43,868 nucleotides of DNA from an uncultured Clostridia bacterium (GCA_945864305.1 CAMBAJ010000010.1:1-43868), one strand, 5' to 3'. Positions 26,275 through 34,378 are shown, counted from the first letter of the stretch. Notes: a model not told the origin generated them from the sequence alone. Program-made: numbers and translations.

Positions 26275-27675
26275 TCAGTTCTTTTTCTCCGCCGGCAGCT
26301 TGGCCATACCGATGCCGGTGACAGCGTAGATCACGGAGAAGACGATGGACAGCCACAGCATGGGCGCATAGGGCAAAAAGGCCAGATTGCTGACGCCCAG
26401 GGTGGTAGCGGTGTAGGAGCCGGTGGTAGACCAGGGCACCAGAGGTGCCAGACCCGTGCCAGTGTCCAGCATGATGCGCATCAGGTTCTTCTTGTCCAGC
26501 TCATACTCCGGGAACAGGTCCTTGACCATGGAGCCCACCACGGGGTAGGACACATAGTAGGCACCGGTGATGGAGAAGAACACCGCATGCAGGATCAGCA
26601 CGCCGGTAGCCATGGTGCGGGAGTTCTTGGCGATCTTCTTCACATAGTCCAGCAGCACGTCCACCACGCCGGCCGTGCGCAGAGGTGCGCCGAAGATACC
26701 GGCGGCCATCAGCAGGCCAATGGTGCTGAGCATGCTGGTAAAGCCGCCCCGGTTCAGCATGGAGTTCACCACGTCGGAACCGGAATCCCCAGCATAGCCG
26801 GAGTACATGACAGTCAGGACCTGCGTCAGGCTGGCGTGCTGGCAGATCATGGCCAGTACGGCGCCGGCGGCGATGCCGGCCACGAAGGTGGGCAGCGTGG
26901 GCTTTTTCATCACGATCAGGACGATGACCACCAGCACCGGCAGCAGCAGGAAGGGATTCAGGCTGAAGGTGGAGGAGACGGTGCTCAGGATCTCCTCGTA
27001 GACCTCGCCGCCCACAGTGCCGTCGCCGAAGCGCAGGCCGTAGATCAGGAAGAACACCAGGGAAATCAGATAGGCCGGGCCGGTGGAGATCAGGGCGTGC
27101 TTGATGCCCTCCATCAGCGGGACCTCAGCCACCGTGGAGGTGATGACCGGGGAGTCGGACAGCGGGGAGATCTTGTCGCCGAAGAAGGCGCCCACGCAGA
27201 TGGCGCCCGCGGCGGCGGGCAGCGGCACACCCAGGCCCTGGGCCACGCCCATGCAGGCGACGCCGACGGTGGCCAGCGTGCCCCAGGAGGTGCCGGCCAT
27301 GACGCTCATCAGGGTGCAGAGGATGCAGACGATGGGCAGGAACAGGCTGGGCGTCAGGACCTTCATGCCGTAGTAGATCATGACGGGCACGGTGCCGGAG
27401 ATCATCCAGGTGCCCACCAAAACGCCCACAGCCAGCAGAATCAGGATGGCCACGATCATGGAGGTGATGGTGTCCTTGATGCCCTTTTGCAGGTCGTCAT
27501 AGGGGATGCCGAAGCACCAGGCCATCAGACACATGATGACGCCGTCCACCGCCAGAACGATGCGGTTGTTAAGCTTCATGACCATGAGGCCCACGACGAT
27601 GATGGCAATACCCACGGCCAGCATCAGCAGCGCCTGCCAGGACTTTACGATTTTTCTCTCTGTTTGTTCACTCAT
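26275..27675 (-). CDS. NhaC-superfamily transporter, probable lysine transporter (LysW type)
   Basis: This 466-residue membrane protein has about 11-12 helices and NhaC-family segments such as GAFFGDKISPLSDSPVIT and MAGTSWGTLATVG. NhaC proteins are called Na+/H+ antiporters. However, members preceded by a lysine riboswitch have been proposed as lysine transporters (LysW, from comparative genomics). This gene has exactly that leader, so lysine or a close analogue is the likely substrate. ATG at 27675 has AGGAGAG upstream. The M20 hydrolase follows in the same transcript. Confidence 0.85.
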   Translation of the reverse strand: MSEQTERKIVKSWQALLMLAVGIAIIVVGLMVMKLNNRIVLAVDGVIMCLMAWCFGIPYDDLQKGIKDTITSMIVAILILLAVGVLVGTWMISGTVPVMIYYGMKVLTPSLFLPIVCILCTLMSVMAGTSWGTLATVGVACMGVAQGLGVPLPAAAGAICVGAFFGDKISPLSDSPVITSTVAEVPLMEGIKHALISTGPAYLISLVFFLIYGLRFGDGTVGGEVYEEILSTVSSTFSLNPFLLLPVLVVIVLIVMKKPTLPTFVAGIAAGAVLAMICQHASLTQVLTVMYSGYAGDSGSDVVNSMLNRGGFTSMLSTIGLLMAAGIFGAPLRTAGVVDVLLDYVKKIAKNSRTMATGVLILHAVFFSITGAYYVSYPVVGSMVKDLFPEYELDKKNLMRIMLDTGTGLAPLVPWSTTGSYTATTLGVSNLAFLPYAPMLWLSIVFSVIYAVTGIGMAKLPAEKKN

Positions 27676-27710
27676 GTTTCTCTCTCCTGTTTTTGTTTGA
27701 AATGTCTCCA

Positions 27711-27759
27711 AAGGCAAAAGAAAACCATGGATTCCTCCACACACAAGGAATCCATGGTC
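27711..27759 (-). terminator. Expression-platform terminator of the lysine riboswitch
   Basis: A perfect 12-bp stem (27725-27736 with 27748-27759) with an 11-base loop is followed on the minus strand by TTTTCTTTT. It lies between the aptamer and the ribosome binding site, as expected for control by transcription termination when lysine is bound. Confidence 0.85.
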
Positions 27760-27787
27760 AAACCGGCAGCCGAAAACCGCGTGATTT

Positions 27788-27947
27788 GATAGCGCTCCAC
27801 AGGTGTGGCAGTCCGGCGGATGTTCTCCGCCGGCCCAGGCAACCGCTCTTCAGGCAAAGCTACGGCCCTTCGGCGGCCCGCCCTTTCTCTCTCCGGCGGG
27901 TACCTGCCCGATGCCGGAGGCTACTCATGCGAAGCCGCGCCTCTATC
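27788..27947 (-). promoter_or_regulatory. Lysine riboswitch (L box) aptamer
   Basis: On the minus strand the 160-base leader opens with GATAGAGGCGCG and closes with GGAGCGCTATC. The GATAG and CTATC ends pair as helix P1. Inside are the conserved pieces GAGTAGCC, GAAAGGG, GCCGAAG and ACTGCCAC in the order found in known lysine aptamers such as that of B. subtilis lysC. A terminator hairpin follows. High lysine should stop transcription of the NhaC-type transporter and the M20 hydrolase. Confidence 0.94.
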
Positions 27948-27964
27948 AACATTCCATTTTCTGC

Positions 27965-27994
27965 ATCCTAGCACGTCTATACGCGCCCTGTCAA
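27965..27994 (-). promoter_or_regulatory. Promoter of the lysine-riboswitch operon
   Basis: On the minus strand TTGACA (27994-27989) is spaced 18 bases from TAGGAT (27970-27965). Transcription would begin near 27958, about ten bases before the aptamer. I see nothing else in 27995-28118. Confidence 0.8.
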
Positions 27995-28118
27995 GACGAT
28001 TTGAAAAACTTTCCAGCCCCGCGGCCGAATTACCGGCCTGCGCCCCGTGTCCTCCCAAGGTCCCGTCTCCGTTTTTCGGGAGCGCCGGCCGGCTGAAAGA
28101 AGACATTCTGTGGCCAGT

Positions 28119-29054
28119 TCACGCTTCCGGAAGGACCCGAAACGCCACGTCGTGCCCCGCGATCAGCTGTGCCTTGTGGGCGAAGAACACCTTTCCGGCG
28201 TGGGCGGTCCGCAGCCGCTCCCGCACCTGGCCGGTACAGGGGTCCAGAATATCCGCCAGGACCTCGCCCGCCGTCACCGTATCCCCCGGCTCCCGCCGGT
28301 GGAACAGTAGGCCGCCGGTGGCGGAGAGAATGTTGTGCAGGCCGTCCTCCCGGAAGATAACGGAGGCCGCCTCCGGCTCCGAAACCGGCTGGGTGCTCAG
28401 TCCCTTCTTTCCCAGAAAGCGCAGCACCGCCTCCACCGCCTGGCAGGCCGACGGATGGTCCACGCAGTCGGTCTCCTGGGTGTAGAGAGAGAAGGCCTGG
28501 GTGTCCCAAATCTGCCAGTTATAGTTCAGCGTGGTGGTGTCATAGGGCTGGGGTTTGCGCAGCAGGATATAGGGCAGGCCGAAAGCCAAGGCCTCCTCCG
28601 GGTGCTGATAGCCCGTCTCCATGATCCGCGCGTGGGGCAGGCAGCTTCCCGGCAGATAGAAGCTGGTGAAATGCACGCCGTATTCGTAGCCCTGAATGGT
28701 GGCGAATATCCGGGCGGCGATGCGCTGGGTGGTCTCTCCCCCGTCATAGCCAGGGAACATCCGGTTGATGTCTGTGTTGTCCGCCGCCCAGAAGCGCCGC
28801 CCCACGTTCATGGAGAACTGGTTGGCGCAGGGGATCACCAGAACGCCGCAGTCCGGCGCCAGCTTTCCCTCCTCTTCCAGCGTCTCCAGCGCCCGGATCA
28901 GCTGGGAGCAGATGTACATCTGCTGGACCTCGTTGCCCCGCAGGGCGCCTACCACGGCCAGGCTCTTCCTCTCCGGGTCTCCGAAGCGCCAGCCCTTCAC
29001 CGCCAAAGGCTGGCGGTAGGGGGTATCCAGGGTGAACAGAACTTCCTCTCTCAT
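28119..29054 (-). CDS. AstE/AspA-like M14 protein lacking the first zinc histidine
   Basis: This 311-residue protein belongs to the succinylglutamate desuccinylase/aspartoacylase group of M14 zinc carboxypeptidases. Compared with its neighbour, the first zinc motif T-H-G-D-E is L-R-G-N-E here: R39 replaces the histidine while E42 remains. The later D-x-H motif is GVH, with H128. The TDINRMFPG motif is intact. It may be a catalytically altered or non-catalytic partner of the neighbour, or bind metal in another way. The ATG has GGGAGG upstream and overlaps the neighbour's stop by 4 bp. It is the last gene of the ATP-grasp operon. No clear terminator follows. Confidence 0.82.
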   Translation of the reverse strand: MREEVLFTLDTPYRQPLAVKGWRFGDPERKSLAVVGALRGNEVQQMYICSQLIRALETLEEEGKLAPDCGVLVIPCANQFSMNVGRRFWAADNTDINRMFPGYDGGETTQRIAARIFATIQGYEYGVHFTSFYLPGSCLPHARIMETGYQHPEEALAFGLPYILLRKPQPYDTTTLNYNWQIWDTQAFSLYTQETDCVDHPSACQAVEAVLRFLGKKGLSTQPVSEPEAASVIFREDGLHNILSATGGLLFHRREPGDTVTAGEVLADILDPCTGQVRERLRTAHAGKVFFAHKAQLIAGHDVAFRVLPEA

Positions 29055-29971
29055 AAGCTGCCTCCCAAAATCCGGGCGATGAGGGAGCCCTCATACACCA
29101 CCGGGTACTCCCGCAGGGTGAACAGCAGACCGCTGGCGGGGCTTTTCAGGATATCTCGAACCTCTCCGGTCAGCGGGTCCGCGATGACGCCCAGCTCCTG
29201 TCCCTCCTCCACATGGGCGGTGTGGCTGGAGGACGGGAAGAAGATGCCCGGGCAGGATGCGTTGACGAAGGACACATAGCCGTCGCTACTGACGATGGGC
29301 GGCGCCACGGGCATCACCGGGGCGCTCCACATGCCCAGATGGGCCATCAGGGACAAGATGCCGGTAATCAGCCGGTCGCCGTAGGTCCGGGTCACCCGCA
29401 TGCCGATGCCCATCTCCACCACCAGGGTGGGGGTATCCAGGGCGTTCAGGCTGTGGGCCAGGGTGGATTCCAGCACGGTGGCCGCCGCATGAATCCAGAT
29501 GAGGTCCATATTCAGGTATTTGGCCAGAGGCACCAGCCGCCGGGCGGTGTTCTCGTTGATGCGCACCTGGGGAATCTCCCGCAGGAAGATGTTGCTGGCA
29601 TGGATGTCGATGCAGGCGTCTGCCCCCGCCATGTCCTGGATCAATCTGGCGGCCACGTATTCCGACATGGAGCCGTTCTCGCTGCCTGGGAACGTCCGGT
29701 TCATATCCAGGTCGCAAAGGGGCATGCCCCGGGTCATGGTGCTGATGCCCAGCGGGTTCAGCGCCGGGTAGATGTCCACCGTGCCGTGAAGGTGCTCCGG
29801 GTGTTCTTTCAGCAGCCGGGCCAGCCGCCAGGCCACATACTGGCCCTCCAGCTCGTCGCCATGGGTGCCCGTCACCACACACAGCCGCTTTTCTCCGCTC
29901 CCGATGCGGTTTTTGGGGATCGTCAGGTCCTCACCCACAGCGAGAGGCACCTGTACGACTTGTTCGATCAT
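29051..29971 (-). CDS. AstE/AspA-family M14 zinc deacylase or carboxypeptidase
   Basis: This 306-residue enzyme carries the complete AstE/AspA zinc site: THGDE with H37 and E40, and DIH with H124, plus LDMNRTFPG. Family members hydrolyse N-acyl amino acids or trim C-terminal residues. ATG at 29971 was chosen because it gives the usual length and the conserved start. An in-frame GTG at 30058 would overlap the transglutaminase gene but has no ribosome binding site. In this operon it could remove a residue or acyl group from a product of the ATP-grasp enzyme; that is inference. The paired downstream paralogue lacks the zinc histidine. Confidence 0.85.
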   Translation of the reverse strand: MIEQVVQVPLAVGEDLTIPKNRIGSGEKRLCVVTGTHGDELEGQYVAWRLARLLKEHPEHLHGTVDIYPALNPLGISTMTRGMPLCDLDMNRTFPGSENGSMSEYVAARLIQDMAGADACIDIHASNIFLREIPQVRINENTARRLVPLAKYLNMDLIWIHAAATVLESTLAHSLNALDTPTLVVEMGIGMRVTRTYGDRLITGILSLMAHLGMWSAPVMPVAPPIVSSDGYVSFVNASCPGIFFPSSSHTAHVEEGQELGVIADPLTGEVRDILKSPASGLLFTLREYPVVYEGSLIARILGGSL

Positions 29972-30047
29972 CACTAAAACGCCCTTCCCGCCGCACACGG
30001 CTGGAAAGGCGTCGCCGCCCGCGCCGTTGCGGACAATCAAATGGTTG

Positions 30048-30821
30048 TCACTGCTCACTGACCCGCATGAATACCTTCTGTCTCTGGTCGGTCAGCCCCA
30101 GAAACACGCCCCGCTCAATGGGGCAGTCCCCGAAATCCCGGCCCACGCCGAAGCGGATGTAGCCTTCGTCAGTCCACCGGCCCCGGGTGGGGTCGATGCC
30201 CGTCCAGCAGCCGTCCAGCCAGACCTCGCACCAGGCGTGGCTGGCGCCCTCGCCCTCCGGCAGGCCGTTGGCGTACCGGGCGGCCAGGCCCGCCTGTCGG
30301 GCCAGCGCCAGATAGACATGGGCGAAGTCCTGGCACACACCCCGGCCGGAGGCATAGGCCTGAGCCGCCGTGGTGGCCACCCCCGTCTCGCCGGGGGCGT
30401 AGGTCATCCGGGCCCGCACGGCCTGGGCCAGCGCCCAGGCCCGGTCCGCCGGGTCCGCCGGCAGCCGGAGCCCCCGGAGATGGTCCTCCATCTCCGGACT
30501 AATGGCCGTATAGGCTGAGGGGAACCGGAACACCGGGTGGCAGGGTTCCTCCCTCCGGCAGCTCATGTCCAGCCGGGCGGTGCCCCGCGCCGTGTAGCGG
30601 AAGTGGTCGTGGGGCCCCTCCACCCGGCCGATCTGCAGGAGATTTCCGAAGCCGTCCCGCTGGCGGGCGTAGGGGACCTGGGGGTCCAGGTCCAGCGTCA
30701 CGTCCAGGATCTCCTGGCCGGGAAAGGACGGGGGCATGCACCGCAGGGCGAAGGCATGTCCCGTCACCGGCGCTCCGAATTCCAGCAGGATGTCACAATA
30801 AAAGTGCAGGTCCCGTCTCAT
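30048..30821 (-). CDS. Transglutaminase-like cysteine protease domain protein
   Basis: This 257-residue protein has an N-terminal bacterial transglutaminase region (about 1-110) and a papain-like transglutaminase core. The catalytic triad is visible: C163 in GRGVCQDFAH, H195 in ASHAWCEVW and D210 in GIDPTRG. There is no signal peptide, so it is cytoplasmic. Proteins of this kind regularly accompany circularly permuted ATP-grasp and alpha-E genes and are thought to cleave or transfer amide bonds. The ATG overlaps the alpha-E stop by 4 bp. Confidence 0.88.
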   Translation of the reverse strand: MRRDLHFYCDILLEFGAPVTGHAFALRCMPPSFPGQEILDVTLDLDPQVPYARQRDGFGNLLQIGRVEGPHDHFRYTARGTARLDMSCRREEPCHPVFRFPSAYTAISPEMEDHLRGLRLPADPADRAWALAQAVRARMTYAPGETGVATTAAQAYASGRGVCQDFAHVYLALARQAGLAARYANGLPEGEGASHAWCEVWLDGCWTGIDPTRGRWTDEGYIRFGVGRDFGDCPIERGVFLGLTDQRQKVFMRVSEQ

Positions 30822-31489
30822 ACGCGGAACAATCCCTCCACACTGTTTAACAGCAAGACGCGGTCAATGTCCTCGCCGCCCACCGCCCTGCGGGTGATGA
30901 CGTCCAGGGCGTCCTTCTCCGGCGTCAGGTCCGTCTTGTACAGGCGGTTCATCAGCTTTTGCAACTCCCGGTCCAACCGCTCCAGCTGCCAGTCCAGGCG
31001 GAGCATCAGGCTGATGCGTTCCACCATGCCGCCGGCCTTGGTGATATTCCGGGCGGTCTCCACCTCCACGGAGTCGTCAAAGCTGCCCCGGAAGGCCATG
31101 ATGTCATCCAGCACCCATTGCAGCTCCACGCCGGGGGCCTCGCTGTGGGCGGCCAGCTCCATGGCCGTGTGGGCCATCTGCAAGTACGCCAGGGTGGGAG
31201 ACGTGATGGTCTCCCGCAGGACCATGCCGTTGCCCAGCATGGCCTCCACGCTGGACCGCACGGAATAGGGGGACAGGCTGTCGAAGAGATACCGGCGGCA
31301 GAAGTCGTCCCCGCTGTCATAGACGCAGGGAATCCCCATCTTCTGACAGAAGGTCCCGTAATCCACCGTTCCGCCGTCGATCAGGTGGTCGTATTGCTTC
31401 ATCATGTACTGGGTGGTGGTATAGACCCGCTCGGCGTACCGCCCCAGCCAGAACAGGCGATTCTGTTTGCTCAGCGTGACAGTATCCAT
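30818..31489 (-). CDS. Alpha-E domain protein (DUF403)
   Basis: This 223-residue all-helical protein has the typical start of the family: LSKQNRLFWLGRYAERV, followed later by WQLERLDRELQKLMNRLYKTD. Alpha-E proteins have no proven activity but nearly always occur with a circularly permuted ATP-grasp enzyme and a transglutaminase. ATG at 31489 begins at the conserved region and overlaps the ATP-grasp stop by 19 bp. A GGAGG lies within that overlap. A longer reading is not supported. Confidence 0.86.
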   Translation of the reverse strand: MDTVTLSKQNRLFWLGRYAERVYTTTQYMMKQYDHLIDGGTVDYGTFCQKMGIPCVYDSGDDFCRRYLFDSLSPYSVRSSVEAMLGNGMVLRETITSPTLAYLQMAHTAMELAAHSEAPGVELQWVLDDIMAFRGSFDDSVEVETARNITKAGGMVERISLMLRLDWQLERLDRELQKLMNRLYKTDLTPEKDALDVITRRAVGGEDIDRVLLLNSVEGLFRV

Positions 31490-32784
31490 GTATCCTTGAA
31501 GCCTCCTCCCTGAGAAGAATTGACGATAAAGCTGTCCGGGTTCCGGGAGAACCGGGTCAGGCCGCTGGGCCACACCACGGTTTCGTCGGCACCGGAGAGC
31601 ACGAAGGCCCGCAGGTCCGCTTTCCGCTCCACCTGCTCCTCCCCCTCCATGATAGGCAGGTCCTGGAAGTCAATGGCCTCCTGGGCGATGAACCGGCGGG
31701 GCTGGGCCAAGATGGTGTTCCTCAGGTCGGAGAGTTGCTCGCAGGTCAGCTTGCTGCCGAAAACCACGCCGTAGCCGCCGGCCTCCGCCACGTCCTTGAT
31801 GACCAGCGTATCCATGTGGTCCAGGACGTATTTCCGGTCCTCCTCGTAGAAGGGCAGATAGGTGGGCGCGTTGCAGAGGATGGGCTCCTCCTTTAAATAA
31901 TATCGGATCATCTTGGGCACGAAGTAGTAGATGCCCTTGTCATCGGCCACGCCGTTGCCGAATGCGTTCAGCACCGCCACGTTGCCCGCCCGGTAGGCGG
32001 CCATCAGGTTGGGGATGCCGATGAGGGAGCTGGCCTCAAAGGTCAGAGGGTCCATGTACTCGTCGGAGACCCGGCGGTAGACGGCGCCTACCCGCTGGTC
32101 TCCCTGGGTGGAGCGGTAGTACAGGACGCTGTCCCGCACATACAGGTCTCCAGCCTCCGCCAGCACAGCCCCGGCCTGCTCCGCCAGATAGGAGTGCTCA
32201 AAATAGGCGGCGTTGTAGCGTCCCGGCGTGAACACCACGTTGATGCCGCCGGTGTTGACGCTGTCCATGGTGCGGCGCAGGAGCTGTCCGTAATTCCGGT
32301 TGTCCAGAACGCCGTTGTGGCGGAAGGTGTCGGGGCTGCAGCGGCGGCACAGCTCCCGGGCGATCAGCGGGTAGGACGCGCCGGAGGGGATGCGGAGGTT
32401 GTCCTCCAGAATGTACCACACGCCGTCCTTTCCCTTCACCAGGTCGATGCCGGAGATGTGGCTGTACACGCCCTTTACGGGGACGATGCCCTCGCACTGG
32501 GGCAGGTAGCCGGGAGAGCGGTAGACGAAGTCCTCCGGCACCACGCCGTCTGCGATGATGCGCTTTTCCCCGTAGACGTCCTTTAAAAACAGGTTCAGGG
32601 CGTTGACCCGCTGGATCAGGCCCTTTTCCAGGCTGTCCCACTCCCGGGCGGTGATGACCCGGGGAATGGCGTCAAAAGGAAACAGGCGCTCATGGAACTC
32701 GCCGTTTTTATAGATACCGAATTTCACTCCATACCGGGCCAGCTGCTGGTTGATCTGCTGGGCATGACGGATCAGATCGTTCAT
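31471..32784 (-). CDS. Circularly permuted type 2 ATP-grasp enzyme
   Basis: This 437-residue protein belongs to the circularly permuted ATP-grasp family (formerly DUF404/DUF407). Recognisable parts are IYKNGEFHERLFPFDAIPRVI near the start, FVYRSPGYLP, WYILEDNLRIPSGASYP, DTLVIKDVAEAGGYGVVFG and KADLRAFVLSG. These are predicted ATP- and Mg-binding elements. ATP-grasp enzymes join a carboxylate to an amine through an acyl phosphate, and this family is predicted to make short peptides or modify protein ends with amides. ATG at 32784 has GAGGATGG upstream. It is the first gene of a five-gene operon with its own promoter. Confidence 0.9.
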   Translation of the reverse strand: MNDLIRHAQQINQQLARYGVKFGIYKNGEFHERLFPFDAIPRVITAREWDSLEKGLIQRVNALNLFLKDVYGEKRIIADGVVPEDFVYRSPGYLPQCEGIVPVKGVYSHISGIDLVKGKDGVWYILEDNLRIPSGASYPLIARELCRRCSPDTFRHNGVLDNRNYGQLLRRTMDSVNTGGINVVFTPGRYNAAYFEHSYLAEQAGAVLAEAGDLYVRDSVLYYRSTQGDQRVGAVYRRVSDEYMDPLTFEASSLIGIPNLMAAYRAGNVAVLNAFGNGVADDKGIYYFVPKMIRYYLKEEPILCNAPTYLPFYEEDRKYVLDHMDTLVIKDVAEAGGYGVVFGSKLTCEQLSDLRNTILAQPRRFIAQEAIDFQDLPIMEGEEQVERKADLRAFVLSGADETVVWPSGLTRFSRNPDSFIVNSSQGGGFKDTWILSR

Positions 32785-32803
32785 CAAATCACCATCCTCA
32801 CGG

Positions 32804-32847
32804 AAAAAGCAGGGCAACGGCGCCGCATCCGGACGCTGTTGCCCTGC
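32804..32847 (-). terminator. Terminator-like hairpin at the start of the ATP-grasp transcript
   Basis: The arms GCAGGGCAAC (32809-32818) and GTTGCCCTGC (32838-32847), with further inner pairs, are followed on the minus strand by TTTTT. The hairpin begins only about ten bases after the predicted start of transcription and ends just before the ribosome binding site. It could be an attenuator or a 5' stabilising stem. Confidence 0.65.
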
Positions 32848-32862
32848 TTTTGAATATTCATT

Positions 32863-32891
32863 ATTATATGCGTGCTCCGCTTTTGCGTCAA
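32863..32891 (-). promoter_or_regulatory. Promoter of the ATP-grasp operon
   Basis: On the minus strand TTGACG (32891-32886) is spaced 17 bases from a perfect TATAAT (32868-32863). The palindrome TGAATATTCA at 32851-32860 covers the expected start site. Confidence 0.85.
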
Positions 32892-33004
32892 GGGAAAACA
32901 TTTGTTTTTCCGCACTCCCATGGGAACCGCCAAAGATCGATTTCAAATTGCCTACACTTTTGTGCTTTACAGCCATGTCGTCCGGGTTTCTTGCCGAATT
33001 TTGC

Positions 33005-33032
33005 TTGCATTTTCTTAAAAACATGGTATGGT
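33005..33032 (+). promoter_or_regulatory. Possible promoter of the threonine/serine exporter gene
   Basis: TTGCAT at 33005-33010 is spaced 16 bases from TATGGT at 33027-33032. AAAGGAGG and the ATG at 33063 follow. Confidence 0.5.
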
Positions 33033-33062
33033 GGGAATACTGCCGCAAAGGAGGGGCGCGCT

Positions 33063-34289
33063 ATGGATTATCACAAGCTGCTGAATATGGCCGCGGAGCT
33101 GGGCCGCCGGCTGATGGCCAGCGGAGCGGAGATCTACCGGGTAGAAGAGTCTGTGAACCGTCTGCTGACCGCCTACGGGCTGGAGCCCCAGGTCTTTTCC
33201 ATTCCCGCCTGTCTGATCGTCAGCATCAACACGCCGGAGGGGCAGCCCATCACCCAGATGTACCGCATTCCCGCCCACGGCACAGACATTGAATTGCTGG
33301 AGCGCTGCAACGCCCTCTGCCGCCGGCTTTGCCGGGAGACGCCTCCGGTGGAGGAGGCCATGCGCCTGGTGGAAGACCTGGACAAGCACGGTCGGGAGTT
33401 CTCCCCCTGGACGTTGCTGCTGGGCTATATCGCCGCTCCCGCCTTTTTCGCGCTCTTTTTCTGCGGAACGCTCCGGGACAGTCTCTGCGCTGCCATCGCC
33501 GGTCTGGCGGTGGGCGTCTGTCTGCTGTTCGGCCAGCGTCTGATCGGCTCCAACAGTTTTTTCCGCACTGTGGTCTGCTCCTGCGTGATCTCTCTGGTGT
33601 CCCTGCTTCTGGTCCTTGCGGGTCTTGGGGAGCATCTGGAGATCATCACCATCGGCACCTTGATGGTCCTGGTGCCGGGCATGGCCCTGACCAACGCCAT
33701 GCGGGAGATCATGGCAAGCGATCTGATCTCCGGTCTGCTCCGCACGACGGAGACGCTGCTCATCGCCGCCGCCATCGCGCTGGGCACCGCCCTGCCGCTG
33801 CTGATAGGGCAGCGGCTGCTGTCTGATTTCCAGACACAGACCGCGGCAAGCCTCTCCCCTCTCTCCTGCCTGTGGGCCTTTTTCGCCTGCGTGGGCTTTG
33901 GCCTTGTTTTCAACATTCACGGCCGGGGCATCCTGATCTGTGGCTTCGGGGCCTCTCTGGGCTGGATGGTTTACCTGTTATCCATCGGCTGGACCCATTC
34001 CGACGTCTTCTCCGCCTTTCTGGCGGCCATGTCCATCGGTGCCTATTCCGAGGTGATGGCCCGTATCCGCCGCTGCCCCGTTACCGGCTATCTTCAGGTG
34101 GCGCTGCTCCCTCTGGTCCCCGGTGCCGGCATTTACAACGCCATGCGCTACTGCATATCCGGGGATTCTCAGATGTTCATCTCCACCCTGCTGCACACCA
34201 TCGGCTTTGCCGCCGCGCTCTCTGTGGGCGCCATGCTGGTGACATCCGTCCTGCGGACCTGGCTGCCCCGGTTCCATCTCTGGAAATAA
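33063..34289 (+). CDS. Threonine/serine exporter family protein (ThrE)
   Basis: This 408-residue protein has a cytoplasmic N-terminal part (about 1-115, starting GRRLMASGAEIYRVEESVNRLL) and about ten membrane helices. It joins both halves of the ThrE exporter (the DUF1212 and DUF3815 parts) in one chain. The family exports threonine and serine, though some clostridial members have unknown substrates. ATG at 33063 was chosen for the AAAGGAGG upstream and the conserved start. It is divergent from the ATP-grasp operon and ends in a terminator. Confidence 0.88.
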   Translation: MDYHKLLNMAAELGRRLMASGAEIYRVEESVNRLLTAYGLEPQVFSIPACLIVSINTPEGQPITQMYRIPAHGTDIELLERCNALCRRLCRETPPVEEAMRLVEDLDKHGREFSPWTLLLGYIAAPAFFALFFCGTLRDSLCAAIAGLAVGVCLLFGQRLIGSNSFFRTVVCSCVISLVSLLLVLAGLGEHLEIITIGTLMVLVPGMALTNAMREIMASDLISGLLRTTETLLIAAAIALGTALPLLIGQRLLSDFQTQTAASLSPLSCLWAFFACVGFGLVFNIHGRGILICGFGASLGWMVYLLSIGWTHSDVFSAFLAAMSIGAYSEVMARIRRCPVTGYLQVALLPLVPGAGIYNAMRYCISGDSQMFISTLLHTIGFAAALSVGAMLVTSVLRTWLPRFHLWK

Positions 34290-34311
34290 TCCACTTTTCG
34301 CCGTTTTTCCC

Positions 34312-34338
34312 GCCCCGGGGTTTCCCCGGGGCATTTTT
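34312..34338 (+). terminator. Terminator after the ThrE-like gene
   Basis: A 9-bp GC stem (34312-34320 with 34324-34332) has a TTT loop and is followed by ATTTTT. TATACT at 34344-34349 just beyond could be the -10 element of the MoxR gene, with a poor -35. Confidence 0.85.
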
Positions 34339-34378
34339 CATGCTATACTGATGAAAAATTCCGAAGCGAGGTACCGTT

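Noticed and set aside
25207..27789. An 860-codon plus-strand open frame rich in His, Gly and Gln
   Set aside because: It is antisense to the M20 and NhaC genes and crosses the lysine riboswitch terminator. Its composition is a shadow of membrane-protein codons.
32785..33048. An 88-codon N-terminal extension of the ATP-grasp protein
   Set aside because: It crosses the promoter and the hairpin. The family start is at 32784, with a ribosome binding site.
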